A stretch of 59,558 nt of DNA from Candidatus Anammoxibacter sp. (GTDB lineage: Bacteria > Planctomycetota > Brocadiia > Brocadiales > Anammoxibacteraceae). The first letter of the stretch is position 1, and every line of letters starts with the position of its first letter. The notes beneath the pieces were generated by a model, which was not told the origin of the DNA, ran no database searches, and saw nothing but the letters and a program-made list of their open reading frames with translations. Below, one piece after another: positions 6,922 through 16,140 of the stretch. The DNA lies in assembly GCA_021777105.1 (NCBI GenBank), contig JAIQZQ010000013.1, positions 1-59,558 of the forward strand, read 5' to 3'. A program made the position numbers and the translations under genes.

Positions 6922-8843
6922 TGGCTTACATACAAGATCTGTTTGATAAAAATTTTCTGGAATACGCTTCGTATGTGATTAAGGATCGCGCTATTCCGTA
7001 TCTTGAGGATGGGTTTAAGCCCGTGCAGCGCCGCATTCTGCATTCGCTTTACGAGATGGATGACGGCAAATTCCACAAAGTGGCCAATGTGGTGGGCAAC
7101 ACCATGAAGTACCACCCGCACGGGGACGCGTCTATCTTTGCCGCGCTTGTGACAATAGCAAACAAAGACTTGTTTATAGACAAACAGGGCAACTTCGGCA
7201 ACATTTTCACAGGCGATCCGGCTTCGGCTGCAAGGTATATTGAATGTAGGCTTACTCCGTTGGCAAAGGAGGCCCTGTTTAACCCTGAGATTACGGAATA
7301 TATTGATTCGTATGACGGCAGAAACCGCGAGCCGGTGGCCTTTCCCGCAAAAATTCCGGTATTGCTGCTGATGGGGGTTGAGGGTATTGCGGTGGGCATG
7401 GCCACTAAGATATTGCCGCACAATTTTGTGGAGGCGCTTGAGGCTGAGATTGCTTACCTGAAAAATGAACATTGCGTTATTTACCCTGATTTTGCGACCG
7501 GGGCGCTTGCGGACGTTGGGGAATATGATGACGGCAACGGCAAGGTAACTATTCGCGCCCGGCTTGAAACTAAAGATTCAAAACGGATAGTTATTCGTGA
7601 AATACCTTACGGCGCCACAACTGAAAGCATTATAAACTCAATTGAAGACGCTGTGCGCAAAAACAAGATTAAGGTGTCAGGCATTAATGATTACACGGCA
7701 GAGGATGTGGAGATAGAGTTGCAGCTTGCGCGGGGCGTGCATACGGACGATGTTGTTGACGCGCTTTACGCGTTTACGGATTGTGAAATGTCTGTGTCGG
7801 CCAACTCAATGGTAATAAGGGATAATAAGCCGGTAATTGTGTCTATAACCGACGCGATTAAATATAGCGCGGAAAATCTTATTGAAATTCTGATTGCGGA
7901 GCTTAAATTTGAGCAGGCTCAATTAAATGATAAATTGCACGCGAAAACGCTTGAGCAGATATTTATTGAGAATCGTATTTACAAAAATATCGAGACAATG
8001 AAGACGATGAAGTCCGTGCGGGAAGCTGTCTTTATCGGCCTGGAGCCGTTTGCGGACCAAATCAGGCGCGAGGTTACGGAAGAGGATGTTGACAGGTTGT
8101 TGAAAATACCTATTCGCCGTATTTCGCTTTTTGATATTAACAAGGCCAAAGAGGAGATGGCTGAGATTAATGCCCGGTTGAGAGAGATCACAAAACTGCT
8201 CGCAAACATCAGGGAATATGCGATTTCCGTGTTAAATGGATTTATTGAGAAATACCGCGATCAGTTTCCGCGAAAAACAGAGCTTGCTTCGTTCCATAAA
8301 ATAGACGTGAGGGAGGCTGCGCAACGCAATATGAAACTTCGGTATGATAGAGATACCGGATACCTGGGCTATGATGTTAGCGGCGGAAGCGCTCTTTTTG
8401 ACGTTTCGTCTTATGATAAGACGCTTGTTATTAGAAAAAACGGGTCGTTTTCAGTAATAAGCGCGCCTGAAAAGATATTTGTGGATAAGGGTATGCTGCT
8501 CTGCGGGATTTTTGACAAGGAGACCGCCGCCGACATTGTGTATACCATTGTTTTTAAACAGAAAGATACCGGGTATCCATGCATTAAACGTTGCTTGATT
8601 GATAAGTATATATTAAACAAAGGGTATGAGCTTGCGCCGGAAGGGGCAAAAGTTATTTGTTTTACAACAGAGGCAGCCGGCGAGTTGACTCTTGAATACA
8701 AGCCAAAACCGCGCTCGCGCGTGACAATAGAGTCGTTTAAAATTGAGGATTACCTTGTTAAAGGCGTTAAATCAGGCGGTGTAAGATTAGCTTTACGCGA
8801 GGTAAAGAGCGTGAAATTTACCGGCAGGAAGGCCGGTGAATAA
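6921..8843 (+). CDS. parC: DNA topoisomerase IV subunit A
   Basis: The 640-residue breakage-reunion subunit has the winged-helix and tower domains: GFKPVQRRIL at residues 31-40, YHPHGDAS around 64-71, and the catalytic tyrosine Tyr106 in AARYIECRLTPL. The C-terminal third is shorter than in GyrA and lacks an obvious GyrA-box, which fits a decatenase. It makes a transient 5'-phosphotyrosyl link to DNA and works as a ParC2ParE2 tetramer. The start overlaps the parE stop (TAATG). Whether the cell also has a separate gyrase cannot be told from this window. Confidence 0.93.
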   Translation: MAYIQDLFDKNFLEYASYVIKDRAIPYLEDGFKPVQRRILHSLYEMDDGKFHKVANVVGNTMKYHPHGDASIFAALVTIANKDLFIDKQGNFGNIFTGDPASAARYIECRLTPLAKEALFNPEITEYIDSYDGRNREPVAFPAKIPVLLLMGVEGIAVGMATKILPHNFVEALEAEIAYLKNEHCVIYPDFATGALADVGEYDDGNGKVTIRARLETKDSKRIVIREIPYGATTESIINSIEDAVRKNKIKVSGINDYTAEDVEIELQLARGVHTDDVVDALYAFTDCEMSVSANSMVIRDNKPVIVSITDAIKYSAENLIEILIAELKFEQAQLNDKLHAKTLEQIFIENRIYKNIETMKTMKSVREAVFIGLEPFADQIRREVTEEDVDRLLKIPIRRISLFDINKAKEEMAEINARLREITKLLANIREYAISVLNGFIEKYRDQFPRKTELASFHKIDVREAAQRNMKLRYDRDTGYLGYDVSGGSALFDVSSYDKTLVIRKNGSFSVISAPEKIFVDKGMLLCGIFDKETAADIVYTIVFKQKDTGYPCIKRCLIDKYILNKGYELAPEGAKVICFTTEAAGELTLEYKPKPRSRVTIESFKIEDYLVKGVKSGGVRLALREVKSVKFTGRKAGE

Positions 8844-8879
8844 ACGGCTGCTGATATTAAAAACTTCTATTTTGTGTTT

Positions 8880-9911
8880 TTATTTGCCTGCCCTATATGC
8901 GTTTAATTCAGACATAAAATTGTTCAGGAACTCTTTTGAATAGAGTTTGTCTACCAGCAATTCGCATGTTTTTACGCCGGCGTCCTTGAATTTGGTTGTG
9001 TCGGCTTCATTTAAAGTTGTAATTTTTATGCCTGAACTCTTTATTATCTTCATTGCCTCTTCATTATCTTTTCTAATTAATTGAGTGAGGCGTTGGGATT
9101 GTTCCCTGAATGATTTTTTCAATATTGCCTGCAAATCAGGGGGCAATTTATCAAAGTTTTTCTTTTTGATCAAAATAGCCGCCACTGCGTTTGTTATTGG
9201 CATGTCCAGCATGTATTTTGCTTTTGCATACCATTGCAACGCAACCGAGCCTAACGGCGAGGCGTAAACGCCGTCAATCAATCCGCTTTGCAGCGAACTC
9301 ATAACGCTAACGATAGAAAGTGGAATTGGGGCTATATTGATAGTGTTAAACAGGGTATTGGCAAGCCTGTCGCCTTCCCACATCCACATTCTAACTGATT
9401 GCAGGTCTGAGATTGTGTTAATTGGGGAGTTTGTAAAGAAGTAAACATTGCCGACTTCCGTCATCCCAAGCAAAACGTACCCTTTTTTCTCAAATCTTTT
9501 TTCAAACTCGCCGTAAAATTTATCTCTGACAAAGTCAAGCTCTTCGTAACCGGTGAAAATGAACGGCAAATCAAATATGCGCGCTTCAGACAGTATCTCT
9601 CCCAGACCAGACGTTGTAAAACTTGAGCTATGAATCTGGCCTATGCGCATTTTTCGTATAACATCCTTGTCGTCGCCTGAGACGCCTCCTGCGTAGACCT
9701 TTAGCCTGATGCGTCCGTTGCTTTTTTCGCCGATCTCTTTGTCTACATCATTAAGCACATTTGCCCATGTTGAGCCTTGAGGAGCTACAGTTGCAAATTT
9801 TACTATTTTGGGCGCCGCGGCAAATGAGCTGTTTAGTCCTGTAATAGAACCAAATTGAACTACGCCGGCAACAAACAATGCTGTTAAACTAAACAAAATA
9901 GTTTTTCTCAT
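8880..9911 (-). CDS. dctP: TRAP transporter periplasmic substrate-binding protein (DctP family)
   Basis: The 343-residue protein has a Sec signal peptide (about residues 1-32, ending SSFAAA), then the DctP fold: GSTWANVLNDVDKEI, PFIFTGYEELDF and the region around MWMWEGDRLANTLF. The Arg in IKTLK-like positions that contacts carboxylates is probably RMWMWE Arg. TRAP binding proteins capture organic acids in the periplasm and hand them to DctQ/DctM membrane subunits. Neither subunit gene is adjacent: the neighbours are convergent parC and a Cys-rich small protein. The protein is therefore orphaned here and its ligand is unknown. Confidence 0.88.
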   Translation of the reverse strand: MRKTILFSLTALFVAGVVQFGSITGLNSSFAAAPKIVKFATVAPQGSTWANVLNDVDKEIGEKSNGRIRLKVYAGGVSGDDKDVIRKMRIGQIHSSSFTTSGLGEILSEARIFDLPFIFTGYEELDFVRDKFYGEFEKRFEKKGYVLLGMTEVGNVYFFTNSPINTISDLQSVRMWMWEGDRLANTLFNTINIAPIPLSIVSVMSSLQSGLIDGVYASPLGSVALQWYAKAKYMLDMPITNAVAAILIKKKNFDKLPPDLQAILKKSFREQSQRLTQLIRKDNEEAMKIIKSSGIKITTLNEADTTKFKDAGVKTCELLVDKLYSKEFLNNFMSELNAYRAGK

Positions 9912-9975
9912 TGAGTATAATCCTCCAATTATGTTAAATATTAATGTGATTATCGGGTTTAATTTAAATTTGATA

Positions 9976-10206
9976 TTAACTGTTTTTGCCGGGATAAACC
10001 TCTTGTTCCGCCTTCCACATTGGGCAGTTTTCAGAATGCAGTTTATGGCCCAATATTTTGCCGAAAAATGAATCCGGTTTGTTCCTGGCGCTTATACACA
10101 TAGGGCAATGGTGGCAAATTGACGCCCTGGCTTTTTTAAGAAACCCAATTTTTGTGTCAACAGTCGAATTCGAAAGCGGTTTTTCCATAAAAGGCCTTTT
10201 AAACAT
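9976..10206 (-). CDS. Small Cys-rich conserved protein (CHHCPMC motif)
   Basis: The protein has 76 residues (70 if the second ATG at 10188 is used, which has AAAAGG placed before it). Four clustered Cys/His (CHHCPMC) plus a later NCPMW give a likely small metal-binding site. I recall similar short proteins in anaerobic bacteria but no assigned function. It lies 64 bp upstream of the TRAP binding protein on the same strand, so the two may be co-transcribed. No signal peptide is present. Confidence 0.6.
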   Translation of the reverse strand: MFKRPFMEKPLSNSTVDTKIGFLKKARASICHHCPMCISARNKPDSFFGKILGHKLHSENCPMWKAEQEVYPGKNS

Positions 10207-10780
10207 AAAATGAATGCGCTGTAGTGTTTAACCAGGCCGTATTTTGCCTGAATCTACACAGAATATACGAATGCAATGAATATAATCGAAGGTAAGATTA
10301 TACAGGAACCTTTGTTTACGAAACAAGCCAAAAAAAAGCGAAATTGTGTAGTATTTGTCAGATTGGGTTACTGTTTATTGCGGCAATGGCGGACATTATT
10401 ATTTACGACGCTCGGCGCATCGTTTAAGATAATACGCATATTTTTGTCGCAACATTAGGCTGAGGAGATTGTTGCCGCCCGAGTAACGGTTGGTTTAAAT
10501 AGTTTTAGAAGCAAGCTTGCCATAAATATGCTTGACAACAAATATTAATAAAATTTAATATGATTTTACACATTAGGGTCTCGGATCAAAAAAACAAAGT
10601 TATTTTTTTCGAATCCTTAGCATAAATTCATTTGCCGGCGCTGTCTTGCAGGTTGCTCCGCTGGTTTCGCGGTCTCGCAAAACGCATAAGGCAAGCGCGT
10701 ATAGATAGGTTTTAAAATCTGTCTATACTATTTAATAGTTATGATAATTCAGGTATTGAGCTGGATTGAGGGAGGGTAAG
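10207..10780. other. Intergenic upstream of gcvT
   Basis: No supported gene; a 60-codon open frame at 10276 has no binding site and no recognisable sequence. A promoter is placed at 10532-10560. I looked for a glycine riboswitch because gcvT follows, and found no GGAGAG...GCAAA-type conserved core. Confidence 0.55.
10532..10560 (+). promoter_or_regulatory. Sigma-70-type promoter upstream of gcvT
   Basis: TTGACA at 10532-10537, a 17-base AT-rich spacer, and TTAATA at 10555-10560. The 5' leader to the gcvT start would be about 215 bases, which is long. Confidence 0.45.
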
Positions 10781-11884
10781 TTGTCAAATCAAACGCCGGT
10801 TTTTGAGGTTCATAAGCAGATGGGCGCTACCATGGTTAATTTCGGCGGATGGGAAATGCCGATACGGTACACGAGTATTATTGACGAGCATAACGCCACA
10901 AGGAACAACGCCGGGTTGTTTGATATATCTCATATGGGAGAGATTGCTGTTGCCGGAGCGGGTTCTGAAAAATTTATACAATATCTGGTTACTAACGATA
11001 TTTCCGCGTTAAAGGCCGGGCAGGCTATCTATTCGCCGATTTGTTACGAAAACGGGACGATTGTTGACGATGTTATTATTTACAAGTTCGACGCAGAGTG
11101 CTTCCTTTTAGTTGTAAACGCTTCAAACGCGGAAAAAGACCTTAACTGGATTAATAAAACCGCGGCTGATTTTGACGTGGAGATTAGAGATGTCGGCCCT
11201 GAAACTGCTGAGTTTTCAATACAAGGGCCAAAAGCTGAACTTGTTTTGCAAAAATTGACGGAAACTGATTTAAGCAAGATTGGCTACTTTGGATTTGCCG
11301 AGGGCGATTTGAAAGGGCGCAGGGCGTTAATTTCGCGCACAGGGTACACCGGCGAGGATGGATTTGAGTTGTTTTTTCATCCGGACGGCGCGGTTGAGTT
11401 GTGGAACGCGATTTTGGACGCCGGCAAAGACGAGGGGGTAAAGCCTGTGGGGCTTGGAGCGCGCGATACACTCAGGCTGGAGGCCTGTTTGAGATTGTAT
11501 GGAAATGAGATTAGCGACGCGATTACGCCGCTTGAGGCCGGGCTTGGCTGGACGGTCAAGTTCGACAAGGGCGATTTTGCCGGAAAAGCGGCGTTGCAGG
11601 AGAAATCTTCCAATATTGAGAGCCGTCTTGTTGGTTTTGAAATGGCCGGAAGGGCTATTGCAAGACATAGTTATGAAGTTTATAGAGACGGAGCAAAAGC
11701 CGGTTACGTTACAAGCGGCACATTTTCGCCTACTTTGCAAAAACCTGTCGGTATGGCGTATCTGGATAAAAAATACGCGTTTGCCGGCGAGGAGTTTGTT
11801 GTTTTAATAAGAGATAAACGATTTGCCGCACGGGTAGTGTCAATGCCTCTTGTTGAAAGACGGACGAAAAACTTAAAAATATAA
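10781..11884 (+). CDS. gcvT: Aminomethyltransferase (glycine cleavage T protein)
   Basis: I start at TTG 10781 because GGAGGG lies seven bases upstream; the longer reading from 10766 would place that site inside the gene. The 367-residue product is full length for GcvT. It shows NFGGWEMPI, DISHMGE, the folate-site segment NGTIVDDVIIYK with the key Asp, RTGYTGEDGFELF, and LGARDTLRLEAC. The enzyme moves the aminomethyl carbon from lipoyl-H protein to tetrahydrofolate, releasing ammonia. gcvH and gcvP are not next to it, so the rest of the complex must be encoded elsewhere. A terminator follows at 11934. Confidence 0.94.
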   Translation: MSNQTPVFEVHKQMGATMVNFGGWEMPIRYTSIIDEHNATRNNAGLFDISHMGEIAVAGAGSEKFIQYLVTNDISALKAGQAIYSPICYENGTIVDDVIIYKFDAECFLLVVNASNAEKDLNWINKTAADFDVEIRDVGPETAEFSIQGPKAELVLQKLTETDLSKIGYFGFAEGDLKGRRALISRTGYTGEDGFELFFHPDGAVELWNAILDAGKDEGVKPVGLGARDTLRLEACLRLYGNEISDAITPLEAGLGWTVKFDKGDFAGKAALQEKSSNIESRLVGFEMAGRAIARHSYEVYRDGAKAGYVTSGTFSPTLQKPVGMAYLDKKYAFAGEEFVVLIRDKRFAARVVSMPLVERRTKNLKI

Positions 11885-11933
11885 TAAACTTGAAAGTCAT
11901 AACCGACTACTATATAATGATTAACATTCATGG

Positions 11934-11982
11934 CGGGCTATTTGCGGTAAATCAATAAAATCGTAAATGCCCGTTTTTTTTT
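11934..11982 (+). terminator. Rho-independent terminator after gcvT
   Basis: Interrupted stem CGGGC-ATTTGCG pairing with CGTAAAT-GCCCG (one G-U), loop of about 20 bases, followed by a run of ten T. Confidence 0.75.
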
Positions 11983-12045
11983 AAGAGCTGTTTTGAGTTT
12001 GTTGTGTATTAAAAGCGCTTATATTTTACAAAAGGTCAAAGGGAT

Positions 12046-14544
12046 ATGGATGATAAAAAAAGTGTTATAAAATTAATCATTTCCATTGTTTTAGTTGGGG
12101 TTTCTTTATTTGCTTTGGCGAGCATGTTCACGCATTCGCCAAACGATCCGCCTTTCGGGGACTTTCCCGTTAACGAGCCTGTTAAAAATTATTGCGGGAA
12201 GACCGGGGCTGAACTTGCGGGGTACATGTTATTGGGCCTTGGCGTAACGTCGTATATCCCGTTTTTTTTAATTGGCACATTGGGCACATCTTTTATGATA
12301 AGGGACGGCATAAAAGACATATGGGTAAAAGCCATAGGCGTTGTGTTGCTGATAGCGTGTCTTTCACCTGTTATTTATCTTATAAGCGGCTTTAGTTTCA
12401 AGATTATAAAGCCTGAGTTCGGTGGAGTGTTTGGGTTGATATCGGCGGCAAGGCTTGTTGAGTTCTTCGGCATTATCGGAACGTGTATTTTGTTGGGAAC
12501 CGGCCTTTTTATCTCGCTCATTTTGATTACCGACTCAAAGATAATTTCAATCCTTAGGCGCTCTTCTTCAGCGGATGAACCAAAATCCAAACCAAAACCA
12601 AAATCAGAGCCGAGAATCGAACCAAAAATCGAACCAAAAGCCTCGCGCGGGCCGGAGAAAAAGCAAGCCGCCGCAACGTTTGGGGCTTTAAATTTAAAGG
12701 AGTTCTTTAATTTTACTTCAGTTTTAAAACGCATCCGAATTCCAAAGTTTGATTTTAAAGGTTTAATACCACAAAATGTTTTTAAAGGCGGCGGTGACCG
12801 CGCGAGCGACAACAATGTTTTTGAGCCTGATTTCCAGGATAGAAACGCCCCGGCGCCCGAGAATGAAGTTGTTGAGGAAAGCGAGCCGGTTGTTGAAGCT
12901 GAAGTGGTTGAGGCTGTTGAACCTGTTGAACCTGTTGTTGAACGGGAAAAACCTGTCGCCGGCGGGGCTAAAACAAGAGAGGCCGGAAGTGATAGCATAT
13001 TTCAAAGCGATCCTGTGAGGTTAAAAACATCAAAAGGCGATAATCTAAAGCCCAGCAATGAATATAAAACTTATGCGCTTCCCACAATTGATCTTTTGGA
13101 AGATGCGGCGCCTGTTATTAAATCCGATGACAAGGAACAGTTGATGGAGAGGGCCAGCGTTTTGCAATTGACATTAAAGCAGTTTAATGTTGATGTGAGA
13201 GTTGTTGAAATAGAGCAGGGGCCGGTGATAACAATGTTTGAGCTTGAGCTTGCGCCCGGTGTAAAGGTCGCAAAAATAGTGGCTCTTTCCGATGATCTTG
13301 CAATCGCGCTTAAAGCGCCCAGCGTTAGAGTTGTGGCTCCATTGCCGAAGAAATCGGCTGTGGGCCTTGAAGTGCCGAACACAAACAGGCGCGTTGTCAG
13401 GTTGAAAGAGGTTATGGAAACCGGCGGGCCGCTGTTAAAAAAACAGAAGATACCATTGGTTATAGGCAAGGATGTGGCCGGCAATCCATTGATAGCCGAT
13501 ATGACAACAATGCCTCACCTCTTAATCGCCGGCACAACAGGCTCGGGCAAATCAGTGTGCTTGAACACAATCATTTTAAGCGTGTTATGTTTTCAAAGAC
13601 CTGATCAGGTTAAATTGCTGCTTGTTGACCCGAAGATGGTAGAGTTCTCGCCTTACAACGACATACCTCATCTTCTGGCGCCGATTGTCACTGATATGAA
13701 AAAGGCCGCCGCCATATTGGAATGGGCTGTAAACAAGATGGAGGAGCGTTACTCCTTGCTGTCGCGAGTAGGTGTTAGAAATATCGACAGCTATAACTCA
13801 CTGGGCGAAAAAGAGATCAGGCACAGATTGGACCCTCACGGAGAAGCCGACCTTGATGATGTGCCGTTTAAGCTGCCGTTTATAATATTAATAGTGGACG
13901 AATTGGCCGACCTTATGATGGTGGCGGCTAAAGAAGTCGAAGCGTCGGTAATAAGGCTTTCTCAAAAATCGCGCGCGGTCGGTATACATCTGATACTTGC
14001 CACTCAACGTCCATCGGTTAATGTTGTTACTGGATTGATAAAATCAAACATGCCGTCAAGGATATCGTTTTATGTCGCCTCAAAAGTTGATTCGCGAACT
14101 ATATTAGATCAAAACGGCGCTGAAAAACTGCTGGGTTCCGGCGATATGCTGTTCTTGCCGCCGGGCACTTCAAAGCTTGTAAGGTCGCAAGGCGCGTTTG
14201 TCGGCGATGAAGAAGTTCACAAGATTGTCAATTACTTAAAAGAGAGGGCCGCGCCGGAATATAGCCCTGATTTAAAGGGGTGGAACGGGGCGTTGAAAAA
14301 GAACAATCAGGAAGAGGACGAGCTGTATGATGAAGCGGTAAGGGTTACATTGGAGACTCAACGCGGTTCAGTGTCGTTGATTCAAAGGCGGTTGGGCGTG
14401 GGGTATTCAAGGGCCGCTAAACTGATTGATTTAATGGCTGACGACGGTTTTGTGGGAGAGTATAAAGGCAGCCAGGCGCGTGAAGTGCTGATAACGTTGG
14501 AGGATTGGGAAAAAATGTGCTTTGAGCGAGATGAGTGTGACTAA
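12046..14544 (+). CDS. ftsK: DNA translocase FtsK/SpoIIIE
   Basis: The 832-residue protein has four N-terminal membrane helices (first about residues 10-28, last near 140-165). A Lys/Pro- and Glu/Val-rich linker (about 180-330) follows. The motor carries Walker A GTTGSGKS near residue 495, the VDPKMVEFSPYNDIPHL segment, and Walker B ILIVDELADLMM. The C-terminal gamma winged helix (YDEAVRVTLETQRGSVSLIQ) reads KOPS-like sequences. It pumps DNA at the division septum to clear and resolve chromosome termini. Its 3' end overlaps rimO by 14 bp. Confidence 0.95.
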   Translation: MDDKKSVIKLIISIVLVGVSLFALASMFTHSPNDPPFGDFPVNEPVKNYCGKTGAELAGYMLLGLGVTSYIPFFLIGTLGTSFMIRDGIKDIWVKAIGVVLLIACLSPVIYLISGFSFKIIKPEFGGVFGLISAARLVEFFGIIGTCILLGTGLFISLILITDSKIISILRRSSSADEPKSKPKPKSEPRIEPKIEPKASRGPEKKQAAATFGALNLKEFFNFTSVLKRIRIPKFDFKGLIPQNVFKGGGDRASDNNVFEPDFQDRNAPAPENEVVEESEPVVEAEVVEAVEPVEPVVEREKPVAGGAKTREAGSDSIFQSDPVRLKTSKGDNLKPSNEYKTYALPTIDLLEDAAPVIKSDDKEQLMERASVLQLTLKQFNVDVRVVEIEQGPVITMFELELAPGVKVAKIVALSDDLAIALKAPSVRVVAPLPKKSAVGLEVPNTNRRVVRLKEVMETGGPLLKKQKIPLVIGKDVAGNPLIADMTTMPHLLIAGTTGSGKSVCLNTIILSVLCFQRPDQVKLLLVDPKMVEFSPYNDIPHLLAPIVTDMKKAAAILEWAVNKMEERYSLLSRVGVRNIDSYNSLGEKEIRHRLDPHGEADLDDVPFKLPFIILIVDELADLMMVAAKEVEASVIRLSQKSRAVGIHLILATQRPSVNVVTGLIKSNMPSRISFYVASKVDSRTILDQNGAEKLLGSGDMLFLPPGTSKLVRSQGAFVGDEEVHKIVNYLKERAAPEYSPDLKGWNGALKKNNQEEDELYDEAVRVTLETQRGSVSLIQRRLGVGYSRAAKLIDLMADDGFVGEYKGSQAREVLITLEDWEKMCFERDECD

Positions 14545-15928
14545 ACCTAAAGTAAATCTAATAAGCCTGGGGTGCTCTAAAAATTTGGTTGATTCTGAAA
14601 AGATTCTTGCAATCGTCGCCACAAATGGGGGGGCGATTTGTGATCACCCCGAAGATGCGGAAGTTGTCATTGTAAACACTTGCGGGTTTATAAATTCGGC
14701 TAAAGAGGAATCTATTGACGCTATTTTGCAAACCGCGCTGTTAAAGGAAAATGCTAATTGCAAAAAACTTATCGTTACCGGATGTTTGGCGCAACGATAT
14801 AAGGATATGCTGCAAACGGAAATACCTGAAATTGACTATATTGTAGGCCTTAATAGTTTTGACAAAATTGCAAACAACATATTTGCGACCGGCAAAGGAA
14901 AAGACAAAACAAAAACCGGAGCAAAAAAAATGCTGGATGCCAATTGCCGTGAAGACCTGAAAAACCTGAAACTTGCAAGACTTACGCCTCCGCATTACGC
15001 CTATCTAAAGATATCCGATGGTTGCGACAACCGCTGTTCATATTGCTCAATACCATCCATTCGAGGCGGTTACAAAAGCAGAAAGATTGAGGACATTGTT
15101 CAGGAAGCTGAAACTCTTGTCAAAACGGGCGTTAAAGAGTTAAACATTATAGCGCAGGACACTACCTTGTACGGGCGCGATATTTACAAAAAGCAGAAAC
15201 TGGGTGAGCTTCTTAACAGGCTTTCCGATTTGTCCGGAGTGAAGTGGATAAGGCTTTTGTACACGCATCCCGCCCATTTTTATGATGAATTGATAAATGA
15301 AATTGCGCAAAACAGCAAAATATGCAACTATATAGATTTGCCGATCCAGCATATTAACGACGAAATCTTAAAACGCATGGGAAGAGGCGTTACAACTCTG
15401 GAAATCTCAACCCTGATTGATAAATTACGCGACAGGCTGCCAAACCTTGTGTTACGCACATCTATAATAACCGGATTTCCCGGCGAAACTTCTAAACGAT
15501 TTGACGAGCTTGTTAATTTTGTTGAAAGCGTCAGGTTTGAGCGTTTGGGCGTGTTTACCTATTCGCGTGAGGACGATACCAGGGCCGCTTCATTTAAAGG
15601 CCAGATAAGCGAAAAAGCAAAAAATGAGCGGTTTGAGCTGCTGATGGCCTTGCAACAGAGAATTGCGTTTGAAAATAACGAGAAAATGATAGGCCGCAAA
15701 TTAAAAGCGCTTGTGGATGAGCTCGCGATTATTGAAGACGACTCAGGCGGTGATGATTTTAGCGTAAAGAAAGGGGACGACGTCTGGATGTGCAGGTCAT
15801 ACGGCGACGCGCCTGAAGTTGACGGCAACATTGTGGTTGTGACATCAAAGAAAATACGGCAGGGATCGTTTAAGGATGTTACAATTACCGGCATGGATGG
15901 TTACAACCTGCTTGGCGATATAAACTAA
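14531..15928 (+). CDS. rimO: Ribosomal protein S12 methylthiotransferase
   Basis: About 465 residues from ATG 14531; TTG 14522 is an alternative. An N-terminal MTTase domain has the three cluster cysteines in LGCSKN, NTCGF and TGCLAQ. The radical-SAM motif C-x3-C-x2-C is in CDNRCSYC (about residues 165-172), with IAQDTTLYGRD and TGFPGE downstream, and a C-terminal TRAM domain. RimO uses two 4Fe-4S clusters and SAM to methylthiolate an Asp of S12. LISLGCSKNLVDSE and the acidic TRAM end distinguish it from MiaB. It overlaps ftsK, and a strong terminator follows. Confidence 0.93.
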   Translation: MSVTKPKVNLISLGCSKNLVDSEKILAIVATNGGAICDHPEDAEVVIVNTCGFINSAKEESIDAILQTALLKENANCKKLIVTGCLAQRYKDMLQTEIPEIDYIVGLNSFDKIANNIFATGKGKDKTKTGAKKMLDANCREDLKNLKLARLTPPHYAYLKISDGCDNRCSYCSIPSIRGGYKSRKIEDIVQEAETLVKTGVKELNIIAQDTTLYGRDIYKKQKLGELLNRLSDLSGVKWIRLLYTHPAHFYDELINEIAQNSKICNYIDLPIQHINDEILKRMGRGVTTLEISTLIDKLRDRLPNLVLRTSIITGFPGETSKRFDELVNFVESVRFERLGVFTYSREDDTRAASFKGQISEKAKNERFELLMALQQRIAFENNEKMIGRKLKALVDELAIIEDDSGGDDFSVKKGDDVWMCRSYGDAPEVDGNIVVVTSKKIRQGSFKDVTITGMDGYNLLGDIN

Positions 15929-15965
15929 AAATAGATAAGGGCTCTTTCCGTGCCCTAAACACAAA

Positions 15966-16026
15966 AAACAATCAAAAAGACATGGGCAAATAGCACGAAA
16001 TCTTGCCTTTTTGATTGTTTTTTTTT
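15966..16026 (+). terminator. Rho-independent terminator after rimO
   Basis: A perfect 14-bp stem (AAACAATCAAAAAG at 15966-15979 with its complement at 16007-16020), 27-base loop, then a T run to 16026. Confidence 0.85.
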
Positions 16027-16140
16027 GATTATTTGGCTAGGATGTTTTTTTTTATAATGAGCAATGCAATTACATTCGCTCTTCCAGGCAAGGTTATAAA
16101 AGCGCTGTTAAAACCTGTATAAGATTTAAGGACTCACGTT

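Noticed and set aside
10276..10458. 60-codon frame between the Cys-rich gene and gcvT
   Set aside because: No ribosome binding site, no recognisable sequence and poor composition.
10480..10780. Glycine riboswitch before gcvT
   Set aside because: The conserved purine-rich cores and twin-aptamer layout are not visible.
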